In this document: positions 21,505 to 32,574 of the stretch, piece after piece
How the letters are laid out: every line of letters begins with the position of its first letter
How positions within the stretch are numbered: the stretch's first letter is position 1
Position numbers and translations under genes: made by a program
Source of the DNA: Cladosporium sp. IMV 00045
Taxonomy: Eukaryota > Ascomycota > Dothideomycetes > Cladosporiales > Cladosporiaceae
Reading direction: 5' to 3'
Length of the DNA stretch: 39,761 nucleotides
Assembly: GCA_001931905.2 (NCBI GenBank)
Contig: MSJI02000279.1
Location: forward strand, 1-39,761
The notes under the pieces: generated by a model
Database searches by the model: none
Told to the model about the DNA's origin: nothing
The model's input: only the letters and a program-made list of their open reading frames with translations

Positions 21505-23524
21505 CTAAGCTTGAGCGTTAGGAGACGATTGACTAGAATGGGCGTCTGCTGGAATCCACCACGACGCGGTGGTGTTGCTGCCGATCGATTGCAACGACAA
21601 CCTTGGCGGAGAAGGGTCGGAATCAGCTTGGGATGCCTGATTATCTGTCGGAGGAGGTCGCAGTTGAACTTGACTATCCGCGTTGGGTGAGTTTGATGTT
21701 GGCCCCATCTCAATGTAATCTGAGCGGCGACCTTTTTTGCGGGAAGCGATTCTGTCTTTGATAATGCTTTCTGCAGAAAGGTCAGTTATGATTCATCCAG
21801 CAGACTCTTTAAGGAGGGTCGCCTACCAAGAAAAACACGGATCCAATCAATCATCACGGGTGCCCAGATTGCGACTGCCATGATCTGGCCGAGTGTCCAA
21901 TTTTCGGTGATTTCGTAGGATGGCCATCTGAGAACTGAGGAGACGATGACCATTAGACAAAACGTTGCGTATACATGCCAGGCCTCGGCGATCGCTAACA
22001 AGAGTCCCAGATATCGGTGCATATTGAATTGGCCGAGTGTTCTCATCCAAGACCTTGCTCGCCGAAGACGCTTCTGAGCTAAAGGTTCGACGGATATCAC
22101 TTTGTCCTTTTCCAAAATAAGTTTCTCCACAATGAGCAGTAGAATCGCAGCAAACGTTGCAATGCCTGATACAGGGCTCATTACATTACTGAGGCCAGGG
22201 GGATCCCACCAGAGATCACCGGACTGCGAAAAGTGATTGTTAGATACTGCGAAGTCTTCAGTAAGACAGTTTTTGGCAGGGTTGATGCCGCCGCATTGTT
22301 GTGGATTGTAACCTTCTTGCAACAGATCCGTCCCTTTGAATATCCTCGAATATGTGACAAGACCAGAGATCCAAGAAATGAGGGCGCACGCCGATGAGAT
22401 GAGAAGTGGGAACCAGCTTAAGCCTTGTTGATCCTTGCGCAAAGTGAAGAGAGCCAAGATGACAGGATGCATCCCCGATGCGCTTATGAATGCAAGTAAT
22501 CCGAAGCTGACAAAAACCTCGCGGATGTTGCGGGCTCCGAGTAAGATCGAGTTGTTGATGGCAAAATGCGACGCAGCTTGTAGGGTGATCAAGAAGAAGA
22601 CCTGGGTTGCGTAGAACGTAGAAAGTGCTGAGATTGTGGCAGCAGTGACGTTCGGAAAGGTCCATCGAGTTGTCATACGTGCTGCAGCGTCAATTGCCAA
22701 TCTCCACCTTTTGGAGCGATGATAATGTCGGCGATGGCCATACCATAGTTGGCAGTATGCCAGAAAATGTGTACACCTCATGAGACTCAGAAAGAGCCAC
22801 ATTGCCAATAAGAGGGCAGACTGTTGGCTAAAGGATAGTAGAACCTAATTATCGGAGATCAGTTTCGAGCTAGTTCGCGAAAAGTCAGAGATCTTACCCC
22901 TGGCCCACCAATGTCCGCATTGAAGGCGAGTGGATATGTAACGCAGATGGCATCCTGCCTTTGACTCAGAAGATGTGACAGATAAGCATAGACCATGATG
23001 TGAGCATGACATACCATTTGCAAAAATTTCCAATCATTGACTTCGGCGTCCCCCCAACTGCGGAAGACGTAGTGCGAGAGTGGGCATGCAGCCTCGTTTC
23101 CTTGCCCTTCGTATCTGAAGCACATTTCCCTCAAACAACCACTGATCACCGGCCAAGCGTCAACGTTGGTGGCATTGGCTGGCATGGTATCATTCACAAT
23201 GATGTCGAACTTCTCCAGAAGACTGAGATCTTCTGTGGAGATCTGGCCGTGTACTGCTGCTGTCGATATCATGGGGTATGATATGCAGTTATAGAAAGTG
23301 TAAAGCGCATCGGGAGAGTTCCAAACCATGCTGGGCCCCTCCTTCGTGTCGAGACAAGCTTTGGTGCAATTCCAACCCCCATCTACTCGACAGCCTCTGC
23401 CAGACAGAACGACAGTCCCATAGAACCAGTTCGTGATGCTTGCGTCGAATATTTCAGTTATACCGGTAGCTGTAGGCCAAGGGTCATTGTCGACCCCCAG
23501 GATCATGTTTGGTTCGATCGACAT
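21505..23524 (-). CDS. Seven-helix membrane protein with Cys-rich N-terminal region, copy B (intact)
   Basis: Four exons, 23524..23015, 22954..22898, 22844..21827 and 21770..21505, all with GT-AG introns and consistent phases, encode 616 residues. Residues 1-189 are hydrophilic, with Cys pairs (GRGCRVDGGWNCTKAC, SGCLREMCFRY) and glycosylation sites (NCT, NDT, NAT). Seven hydrophobic spans follow at about 198-219, 264-284, 299-321, 332-354, 410-431, 467-493 and 505-527. The odd-numbered loops after TM1, TM3 and TM5 are basic (GHRRHYHRSKRWR, QKRLRRARS), as is the start of the tail (KDRIASRKKGRR), so N-out/C-in is favoured. The loop between TM4 and TM5 is long and has two Cys. The last 90 residues are Ser/Pro-rich. 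No clear signal peptide is seen. I do not recognise a characterised family; a receptor-like role is inference from topology only. Confidence 0.75.
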
Positions 23525-24309
23525 GGTGAGCTGAGGCGAGATTCACTTTGTGCCAGGTATTCTCTGAGTGAGTAGATTCTTAGCTTTGCTCTCGAAAATT
23601 ATCTCCACTGAGCTGACATGGAGGGCGACGTGTATCTTTAATATGCAGAGCTGGTCGAACGCGACACCTATTTCAATTTGATCACTAGGTATCATTGAGC
23701 GCCACGAAAGCTGCAAGTAAGACGGTCAAGCGAGCTAAGAGGCAAACATTGGCAATTTGCAAGGCTGAGATTCAGGTCTGATAGCGAAGCTATCTCATCT
23801 TCGCATACAATATCAATGAGCGTTTAGAGATGTATTTGCCCTTGTAGCTATTGCAGGAACTTTAAACCTAATGCGATTCATTAACACACACATATTGGAG
23901 TCGATGTTTAAATTGGAAACATACCATTGCATCGGAATCTTTGTGATGCAAATGTGAGCGGCGTTCGTTTGTAGTGGATGGCTGATCATGGCGTGATGCC
24001 ATGGTTGGACCAGTAAGGCTCTCGTTCTTAGATGGGGGCCAGTATTGTCACAGGTATCGTCTGGAAAGGCCGATTAGTTACTGCCTGACCCTCCATAGCC
24101 TTAGTACAAGGAAGTCCGGTCGCCAGTTCGGGTTGTCGATGTTGCAAGCTCCAGTAGTACATGTATTCATTGGTAGCTAAGATAAGTTGTGGCGTGATGT
24201 ATGGGCTCGAAGGACGTATGTGACTGGGAGACAATGACCTCAATTGTCGCAATATCACGTTAAGCAATGAAAGATAAGAAATAATCGAAAAAAGCCAAGC
24301 ACCTACTAT
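23525..24309. other. Expanded region between seven-helix and ALDC genes, copy B
   Basis: Compared with copy A this interval carries two extra stretches, at about 23795-23965 and 24105-24300. A short repeat of the ALDC end is present: CCCTCCATAGCC near 24090 resembles CCCTCCACAGCC at 24314. A small perfect hairpin, GATAGC-GAA-GCTATC, lies at 23780-23794. No transposase or gene was found. Confidence 0.45.
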
Positions 24310-25017
24310 CTAACCCTCCACAGCCTTCACCCCAGCATCATCAGTAACCAACTTGGCCTCATTAAAATCCTCAGTAGTCGGCAGCTCAATATGCACATTC
24401 GACGCCACCGCCATCTGCATGCTGACCTTCCCCGCCTTGACCTCCAGCACATGCCCACCCGCGGACCTCTCATCGTTCACAAAATGCAAATGCTCACCGG
24501 CGACACCAAACCCCTGCCAGTTCTCCGGCGTGCGAATCCCAATAATCGTCCCGGAAACATCGCGATACTCCTCCACACTCTGCTTCTTGCCCAACTCCGC
24601 CAGCGGTTCGCCCTTGTAACTCTGGCCCCTCACCGTGCGACACTTGAGATACTCGAACGTGCCGTGCACGCGGTACGTCATGAAGAGGTTCTTGGCGTTG
24701 GGTTTGAAAGCGTCGAGCGCCTCGTCGATACTCTCCTTGCGCGGTAGGGAGACGTTGTTGTCCGTTTTCTGTGCTTCGAACCGCGTGCTCACCGCGAAGG
24801 GGATTTGCTCGTCGGGTCCCACTTCGCGCACGTTGCCTTCGGCTTGCAGTTGGTAGATTTTGCCGTCGAGGAAGAGGAGCTCGCCGTTCATGCGCGCGAA
24901 GGTGCCGAGCCCTTGGTTGCCTTTTGTGAGGAGTTTGGAGGCCGGGATGCCGGTTTCGCTCACGCCGTCCATCAGAGCATTGAGTAGAGAGAATTGGTAG
25001 ATGTGGTTTGGTTCCAT
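24310..25017 (-). CDS. Alpha-acetolactate decarboxylase, copy B
   Basis: The single exon encodes 235 residues, like copy A. Zinc-site His176, His178 and His189, the GIRTPENW Arg and the GLGTF strand are unchanged. Substitutions cluster in one surface-like loop (TRFEAQKTDNNVSLP here, TQFAAQKSVEDVALP in copy A); there are few others (DEA/DET, FKP/FNP, AELG/SDLG, DVS/DVT). Both versions therefore look catalytically competent. The gene keeps its divergent arrangement with the IMPACT-domain gene. Confidence 0.9.
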   Translation of the reverse strand: MEPNHIYQFSLLNALMDGVSETGIPASKLLTKGNQGLGTFARMNGELLFLDGKIYQLQAEGNVREVGPDEQIPFAVSTRFEAQKTDNNVSLPRKESIDEALDAFKPNAKNLFMTYRVHGTFEYLKCRTVRGQSYKGEPLAELGKKQSVEEYRDVSGTIIGIRTPENWQGFGVAGEHLHFVNDERSAGGHVLEVKAGKVSMQMAVASNVHIELPTTEDFNEAKLVTDDAGVKAVEG

Positions 25018-25448
25018 GGTTGGTTCTATTGAGTTGGGGGAAGTTGATGGTGGGTTGATGTCGAATGCACTGCGAAGAAGTCGTGAAGGCGAACTTGTAA
25101 CTTCTTAGAGGTATGTGATGTGGTTTTGGATGGTGTACTTGACCTAGGCTGCTGCTACTGCCGTGATATATATATTCGTCGCCACAACAAGGACGTCGTA
25201 TGTTGTAAGAGCGAGGTCAAGCCGAAGAGTTCCGCCTGGAAGTGATGATATGATGTTCAGATCGAACGTCCGTGCCCGCCGACCTCGATCAACTCAAAAC
25301 TCTCCCCCGCTTGCCATCATCGTCATTTGTTGATCTGCATGTGAAATCCATAGAGCCCTCTTTCTCTTCGACCTCCAATCCCAATACTGTAGACATTAAT
25401 AAAACAAATTTACACTCCTTTCATTCCATTCCTTCCAACCAAAAGCAC
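25018..25448. promoter_or_regulatory. Divergent promoter, ALDC (-) and IMPACT gene (+), copy B
   Basis: The TATA-like GATATATATA near 25166 and the stretch up to about 25300 match copy A. An open frame in phase with the IMPACT gene extends upstream to 25272, but copy A has stops there, so it is promoter sequence. Confidence 0.45.
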
Positions 25449-26282
25449 ATGGCGCAAAAGCGCAAACACCCCTCCGAAAATGACCCCTCCTCCACCTCGG
25501 AGCCAACAATCCATCGCTCATCGCCCATCTCCGACCGCGACTCGACCTTCATCGGCCTCTTCTCCCCCTCCCTAAGCGGGAAAGAACTGCAAAAACTCCC
25601 AGAAATCAAAAGCGCAAGCCACAGCATCCTCGCCTGGCGCCGCGAAAGCAACCAGCAATCCCTCACGAGCACCAAGCAATACGTCACGGGCCACGACGAC
25701 GACGGCGAGAAATACGGCGGCAAGAAAGTCGAGCAGGTGCTCGTCAACTTGAAAGCCGTCGGGTCCTGCGTTGTCGCAAGGTGGTATGGAGGCACGATGC
25801 TGGGGCCGGTAAGGTTTGCACATATTGAGAATTGCGCAGGGGAAGCTGTCAGGGAGTGGATGAGATGTGTGGGCGAGGAGCAGGCGAAGAAGAGGAAAGT
25901 GGAGGAGGAGAAGGGGGAGAAGGAACGCTTGGTGAAGGCGCTGGGGAAGAGGGATCAGAGTATTGCGGTGCTGAGGGCGTTGGCTGTGGAGAAGGAGGGG
26001 AAGGTTAGGGAGGCGGTTGAAGGGGTGGGAGGTGGTGGTGCTGTTGGTGTGGGTGGGGAGGAGGTCGTTGTGGATGCCACTCGCGATACGAAGGCAGAGC
26101 CTCCTAGGAGTGAGGCTGCTGTGCAACCGCCTGCGGTTGATTATAGTTCTATGGAGGTTGGGAGGCTTCGTGCGCTTGATAAGGCGAGGGACGCTACGTT
26201 AGGGTTTTTGTTGAAGCGTATTGATAAGGCTGAGGCAGAGCTGGCTGCTGGGAAACTAGAGGAGAAGACGGAGCCTCCCTGA
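25449..26282 (+). CDS. IMPACT-domain (YIH1/UPF0029 type) protein, copy B
   Basis: The single exon from the ATG at 25449 encodes 277 residues. The IMPACT core (DRDSTFIGLF, HSILAWRRES, TGHDDDGEKYGG, ARWYGGTMLGPVRFAHI) is identical to copy A. Changes are limited to a three-residue insertion near the N terminus (PSST), the linker after the coiled coil and the last residues. The conserved start context (AGCACATGGCGCAAAAG) in both copies supports this ATG over the longer open frame. No RWD domain is present. Confidence 0.8.
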   Translation: MAQKRKHPSENDPSSTSEPTIHRSSPISDRDSTFIGLFSPSLSGKELQKLPEIKSASHSILAWRRESNQQSLTSTKQYVTGHDDDGEKYGGKKVEQVLVNLKAVGSCVVARWYGGTMLGPVRFAHIENCAGEAVREWMRCVGEEQAKKRKVEEEKGEKERLVKALGKRDQSIAVLRALAVEKEGKVREAVEGVGGGGAVGVGGEEVVVDATRDTKAEPPRSEAAVQPPAVDYSSMEVGRLRALDKARDATLGFLLKRIDKAEAELAAGKLEEKTEPP

Positions 26283-26946
26283 AACTTTAGATGGAGCTCG
26301 ATTTCAGAAACAACAATGGCGTCCTCATTGAGGGCTGGAGAGTTCGCAGGTGAAGTCAAGCCTGAAGCAGACTTCGGTCACTCAGAAGTCATCGATCCGT
26401 GCTGGACGTGAGGATGCTCATACGTGACTAGACGCTCACGTCCGGCTCTCTAATCCAAGCGGACATGATTCTGGAGGGAAGTATTGCATCACCGGCAAGG
26501 CACTCAGCTTTGAGGCTTGTGGCCAAAGGCAAATTGAGCTGGAACAGGACCACGGGGAACGTAGAGTGTCGAGATAGACTCGCTGTGGGCGACGTAAATA
26601 CCAACTCTTATCAGTTGAGGCCAGACGTGGGCGTAGAAGATGGGAGTGAAGGCTGTGAAAAATGTCCATCTGTAGTCACATAAGATTTGGATCCTTGTCT
26701 AGTAACCTCGATTTGAGGAAAACTCGCGAAACTCGCCGTCCCATTCATGGCTTTCTTCTCATTGTTTTCCGATTTTAATTCCATCCAACGCCTTCGCTAA
26801 TAAACAAAAAGTTCACAAAAGAACCACGAGCTCCATGCTGTGCGGCTCAATAAGACTTGACAGCAACTTTCCAGTAGTGGTGAGTTACCACGGTTTTCCT
26901 AGATGCGAGAACATCCCTTCTTCAAGCCGTCGTCGGCATTCTCATT
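26283..26946. other. Region between convergent IMPACT and RPB4 genes, copy B
   Basis: It aligns with 13876-14510 with small indels. It should hold both 3' UTRs. No gene is visible. Confidence 0.5.
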
Positions 26947-27502
26947 CTACGAGAAGTCACGCAGCTTGGAGATGTTGTCCAGGACCGCCTGCAAGTCGTC
27001 GTCGCTGATCTTGCCTTCGAGCGAAGGGATCAGTGTGCGAGCTTCTTCGGCAGTGTCGCAGCAGAGGGTACCTGCGAAGCCGTGTTGTCAGTATGAGGTT
27101 TCTTGATACTCCTGCCTCCACGCAGAATGTGCTGTCCACCTCAACCAAACCCTCCTCCAATCCTCCCTCCCACTTACCCAACTGCGCCCTCTCAAACTCC
27201 GCCAACTGCGTCAGCGTCTCGGCCTCGCTCGTGACCTGCTGCACGGTCTCGCTGCCCTTGAAGCGCGCGAAAGTGGCCAGGTAGGCGTTGTTCTTGTTGA
27301 TCAGGTCGTTGTAGGTCAGAGGCAGTTTGGGGTCGTTGGCGCGCGCCTCTTCGATCCTGGTGAGCAGCTCGTGCGCGGCGGCGGTGCTGAGCGCGGCCGA
27401 AGACGACATCTCGCCCAGCTTGAGCGTGCTCGTCGCTTCTTCGTCGCCGGAGGGCTTGGGGCGGCGGCGCGCGGTGACGGCGAGGGCGGTTTGGCCGGCC
27501 AT
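26947..27502 (-). CDS. RNA polymerase II subunit RPB4, copy B
   Basis: Exons 27502..27178 and 27071..26947 encode the same 149 residues as copy A. The intron has the same ends (GTAAGT donor, GCAG acceptor) but its interior has diverged. If the acceptor is ignored the frame reads on for a while into intron (QLGKWEGGLEE), which would give a false C terminus; the spliced form restores the RPB4 signature TLCCDTAEEARTLIPSL. Confidence 0.92.
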
Positions 27503-28879
27503 GGTTTGTGGGTTTGGTTTGCGCGGCGAGGGAACGGTGTGGTGTGGTGTGTTGCAGGATTTGTCGCGTGTGTGTCGTAAGGCTGAGGATGAGGTGCTCG
27601 GGTGCTTGGACGTTTATAGTACAGTACCTGCGTCTCTGGCTGCCGGCTGTCTGTGTCTGTCTGCGTCGGGCTGTCGAGTTGTCTGTCGCTTGCCTTTAGC
27701 TTTAGGGCTGGCGGGCGGTGGATGTAATAAGGTTAAGTTATGGGCGAGACTAGCCGCCGGCTTTGCCTGTCTACGAACCGTGGAGGCGGGCTCGAATGTG
27801 AAGACGGAAGGGTCGGTGGCGTTGAATACCTGAATACCTGAAAATAAATGTCAGATAGCAGAGATTGTATGAGCAGGACAAGATGCTGATTTGACGGATG
27901 CTTAATCAAATGGAACGTAATGGATATTCGACCACCTGCATACATCAAGAAGCGGAGTGCATGCATGCGCAAGTGCGGTGAAATGCCTGCCTGAGGCTGT
28001 CAACGGCATCTCTCCAATACCACGCATTGTGTACCCCGATGCCTCGTGGCACAGGCGGTGCAATAGTAAGGTAATAATCACAGGAATCATCTCCATTCGA
28101 CATCCAGTCAGCAGCAGGACACCACGCGGCAGCTGACGGCACAGCAGTAATCGCCACCATTATTGTTATTTTGTTGCCTTGTGGATGGATGGTCTCGCTC
28201 CCCCATACACTACAGCCTACCACAACAACTCGGCGCAGCCAGCGATCTCTCTCCTCTCTCCTCTCCTCCTCTCCTCTCCCCGACGCGGGACAGCACAACG
28301 AAGCAACGCTGCTAACAACACACACTCTCTCTCTCTCCCCATCTACCACCACCCTTCTTTACGCGGGCCACCACCGACACACAACTAAAACTCAATCCTC
28401 TTACCAACGTCATCAATCCCTCGCGCGCCCTATTTACCCCAGTACACCAACACTGGGCTATTTCTGGCTTGCCTTGCCGCGCATTCGGTCTCCTGGTGTT
28501 TCGGGTCCCACCCTCGACAGGGTCCGCGATCGCCATCGACTTGCACCACACAGCGCCTCGTCAACGGAATACACCCACGGCCTGTTGATGTCGGCACTAT
28601 CTAGGCGCCGGCCGAGAAAGAAGACCAGCACCACTCCCACGTGAAGCGCATACAGACACGCCTCTTACCGATCATTACCACCACCACCGAACACACGAGA
28701 CACTCCCCGAGTACACCAACCCAGCCACGACAGCAAGTCTCAGACTTGCGCACACTTGTCAATTTCAAGGTAGGTACTAATTGCATCTGCGTCTTTTGGC
28801 GCGGTTGTGAGCAGGCGGGGTTCAGCCCAGCATAGCAAGGGAATTCATATCGGGCGGGGAGGCCCACTAGACCTTTGGG
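27503..28879 (+). promoter_or_regulatory. Divergent promoter and long leader, RPB4 (-) and LIM-RhoGAP (+), copy B
   Basis: It matches 15067-16435. The CT tract is at about 28240-28278 and an extra CT-dinucleotide run is at 28326-28338. About 28437-28644 is nearly identical to copy A. The possible leader intron starts at GTAGGTACTAAT near 28769. Confidence 0.45.
28588..28644 (+). other. Candidate upstream ORF (18 codons) of LIM-RhoGAP, copy B
   Basis: It reads MSALSRRRPRKKTSTTPT then TGA, the same length as in copy A, inside the most conserved part of the leader region. Its presence in the mRNA is unproven. Confidence 0.3.
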
Positions 28880-31800
28880 ATGGGTCTCCCATCGGAGGAA
28901 CGGCCACCTGGCGACACCAATGGCACGATTCAGGAAGGACAGACGCTTGAGCCCGTAGGAAACGGTGCTATGCACAGAAAGCATGAGAGTGGGGACGCAG
29001 CGGTGTCGGCCTCTCACCAGCAAGAGGGTGCAGACAGGCCAGGAGAGGCGAGCAGCGAGCAGCAATTGGCAGAGCGACCCAGGGGAAACAGGAAACCAAG
29101 TGCAGTCAAAGAGCAGCGCACATGCGGGAAATGTGGCAACCACCTTACAGGACAATTCGTCAGAGCACTTGGCGGCACATATCATCTCGAGTGCTTCACA
29201 TGCCATGTAAGTTCATCCAGCATTGAACATATTGGGGTGTTTGTTTGGCTAACGATTCTTAGGACTGCAACAAGATAGTAGCCTCCAAGTTTTTCCCAGT
29301 CCCGGATCAACCGCCCAACCAGTACCCGCTGTGCGAAACGGACTACTTCCGTCGCCTCGATCTGCTCTGTTACGCGTGCAAAGGCGCGCTTCGAGGCTCG
29401 TACATCACCGCTCTCGACCGTAAATATCACATTGAGCACTTTACCTGCAGTGTCTGCCCGACCGTCTTTGGCGCTCAGGATTCGTACTACGAGCACGAAA
29501 GTAACGTCTACTGCCACTACCACTATTCGACCAAATTCGCGCAAAAATGCAACGGATGTCAGACTGCCATCCTGAAGCAGTTCGTCGAGATCTTCCGCAA
29601 TGGAGTCAACCAGCATTGGCACCCAGAGTGTTACATGATTCACAAATACTGGAACGTCAGGCTTCACGCGCCGCCGCCAAAAAGCAATGATGCTGCCGAA
29701 CTGCAGGAAACGGAAGCGCTGCGCCAAGGCGAGGATATGCGCGAAGATGCCAACGAGGAGCTCCGTCGTACCGTTCGCACGGATGAAGAGGCGGTGGAGC
29801 ACAAGGTGCACTGGATCTGGCAGACACTCTCGACATTCGAAGAACGGTCGGCCACTTGCATTTCGGACATGCTTCTTCACGTCTCTAACGGAGCGTACAT
29901 TGACGGAGTCGTTGCTGCTAAAAAGTTTATCACGCACGTTGATCTTTTGTTCAACGCTGCAGACGCTCTCGACCACCGACTGCAAAACCGACCAGCGAAC
30001 AACTCATCGGGCAAGGGCGTCAGGACCTTTGACGCCATAGTCCACCCTGGACTTAGTTACAGCAGGGAGGCTAAGCTCCTCTGTAAGAAGGTGGTTGCAT
30101 TCTTCCAGCTCCTAGCCGAAAGTCAGGACACTGGCGTTCGTCGGCTGGGCGTCACTCAGGAACTCCTGTCTCTCGTTACTGGCCTGGCACACTACCTGAA
30201 GCTCATGATCCGCATCTGCTTGTCTGGCGCTCTCAAACTTGAGCGTGACACTCGCAGTTCAGAAGGACTGGAGCTATTCCTGCAAGATATTGGAAAACTG
30301 GATGAATCTCTCGAGGCTGAAAGCAATCGGGATTCTCGTGCCGACGCCGATGCCTATGTGGATCGCAGCGCCGACACCTGTCCCATCTGCAACAAAGCGG
30401 TCGAGGACAAATCTTTCCGCAAAGATCATCGAGTGATCCACACTCAGTGTATAAACTGCACAAAGTGCGGCAAAAACTTCAGTGACAACCCAAGCTCGGC
30501 ACGCCAGTACGAAGCAAATGGACGGATATTCTGCGACGTCCACGCTCCACCAGAGGCGACGACGGGTGGCTTCGTCTCGGTCACCAGGTTGCAGCAATAC
30601 GTCCATCTTCTCCGGGTGGCGCATGCTAGGCTGCTCGCAACTCTTAGGACGAGCGGCGCTCTGCCACACACCAGCGATGATCCAAATCTTGCAGGCTACG
30701 ACTCACGGGAGGGACATACTCCCAGCAATGAAGGCGACGCGCCGATGTTGCAATCAAACACTAGGTCAAGGTCATACGCTGGACGATCACCCTCCCAGAA
30801 GAAGCATAACGAGTACGAAGATACCATGGGCGACATCCGACGGCTTCGAAGTACTCGAATGGACAAACACCTCTCGAACGCTGGACGGCAAGCGCGTACG
30901 TCAAGGATCATCGACGGCCCGGAAGGCATGCGACCAGGCTCTGCTGACGGCGCAAACCGAAGGCAAACAGGGACCTTCCAGATCGTTGAAGACCGTGACT
31001 CCAATGGAGAACTCACATCGCAACTCACATTCAGCAGACAAGACACAATGACGCTGGACGACATTCCTAGGATCGTCCAAGCTCAGCAGACCAGGGAACA
31101 GAGGCCCAATGCCTCTAAATTCGCCCGACAGCCTATGATCCCTCAGGAGCCGAAGCTGAAGCTTGTCAACGGCCACCAGTCTCGTGACTTGAGTAACGAG
31201 GACAAGCCTCTTGGGTTGGGCGGCGATGGGCGGCTTGGCGCAACAAAGAGGTACTTCTCAGAGCTGACAGCTTTGGAGTATTTCATTGTACGACATGTTG
31301 CTGTGCTTTCTATGGAGCCTCTTCTTGAAGGCCACTTCAACCAAGAGGAGCTACTTGATTTGATCGAGACCAAGCGACCAACGTTCTGGAGCAAGTTCGG
31401 CAAGGCATTTGCACCAAAGGAAAAGAAACCCAAACCGGCGAAAAACGCTATCTTTGGCGTGCCTTTGGAGCAATTGCTCGAACGCGACTATGAGGAGAGC
31501 ACAGATTGCGTTGGACCCGGTTCGCTCAAGGTTCCCAGCCTGGTGCAGGAAGCAGTCAGCGCCATGAAGACCATGGACATGTCGGTGGAAGGTGTCTTCC
31601 GCAAGAACGGCAACATCAAGCGTCTCAACGACGTCAAGACTGAGATTGATTCGAAGGGCGTCGTCGAGGTCGATCTCAGCAAGGAAAACGCTGTCCAAGT
31701 CGCGGCCTTGCTGAAGAAGTTCTTGCGCGAGTTGCCTGATCCTTTGCTCACGCACAAGCTCTTCAAGCTGTGGATCACATCACAACGGATCGAGGAGTCA

Positions 31801-32574
31801 GATCGCCGGCGACGCCTGTTGCATCTGACGTGCTGTCTGCTGCCCAAAGCGCATCGTGACACCATGGAAGTCTTGTTCACGTTCCTGAACTGGGTGAGCT
31901 CTTTCAGCCACGTCGATGAAGAATCTGGCAGCAAGATGGACGTACACAACCTGGCTACTGTCATAACACCCAACGTGCTCTATTCTCCGTACAAGGACGA
32001 CCCTAATGCAAAACAAGCTGGAGGTGGTGTTGATGAGACTTTCCTGGCCATCGAGGCTGTGCACAGTCTGATTGAATGCAACGAGAGCATGTGCGAGGTA
32101 CGTACAACAAGCTGTCTCCAAATCGAAGACAATTTGCTAACAAGTACAACGTAGGTCCCCGAAGATCTCGCCCTCATCCTCAACGACTCCGGCCTGTGGT
32201 CCAACAACGCCGAGATCACCACCAAGGAGATCCTCAAACGCTACGGCGACCGCGCCAAAGCACCCACCATCGGCAACTCGCTCTCCCACGAAATGCACGA
32301 GCAGCCACCACGCTCATCCGGCACAGCGGGCGGCGTCAACCCCGTCGTCACCAGAGTCGACACCGACCCTCACCAGCAAGACGCATGGCGCAACGAAAGC
32401 TCCGTACGCGCCGTCGCCGCCGACGGAGGCTTCCAGGCCCCCAACTTGCCATACAACGCACAACGCAACGGAAGCTCCGAAAGCCACAGCGGAAGCCCGA
32501 CACGAAACGGCGGTGGCGGTCAACAGGGAAAGACGTGGGAGCGTGGCCAGAACCGGGCCATGGGCGTGGCGTAA
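28880..32574 (+). CDS. LIM-domain RhoGAP (Lrg1 type), copy B (complete)
   Basis: Exons 28880..29206, 29263..32097 and 32155..32574, all in phase 0, encode 1193 residues. LIM1 begins at C82/C85 and spans the first intron; LIM2 is about 145-197; a further zinc-type half CNGCQ...HPECY is at about 205-230; and a separate LIM (CPICN...CKFCDVH type) begins near 482. After a polar middle the RhoGAP domain runs from about 840 to 1017, with the arginine finger in EGVFRKNG (Arg889), then LKKFLRELPDPLL and ATVITPNVLYS. The C-terminal 130 residues are low-complexity. In budding yeast Lrg1 stimulates GTP hydrolysis by Rho1, limiting glucan synthase and cell-wall signalling. The block shared with copy A ends at 30857 within this gene. 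Confidence 0.92.

Larger units (their letters stand above)
18436..30857. repeat. Duplicated block, copy B
   Basis: This 12,422-base block is the second version of 6078-18415. It starts immediately after the gap within Ars2 and runs without interruption into unique sequence at 30858, inside the LIM-RhoGAP gene. Its extra length comes mostly from the interval 23525-24309. Gene models have the same exon numbers and phases as in copy A. Confidence 0.9.

Noticed and set aside
25272..25448. N-terminal extension of the IMPACT protein in copy B
   Set aside because: The extension is open only in copy B; copy A has stops there, and the ATG at 25449 has the same context as the start in copy A.
6078..30857. 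Genuine segmental tandem duplication
   Set aside because: Possible in principle, but it needs the breakpoint to coincide with the gap and leaves no sequence of its own; overlapping contigs explain everything seen. Kept as the alternative to test.
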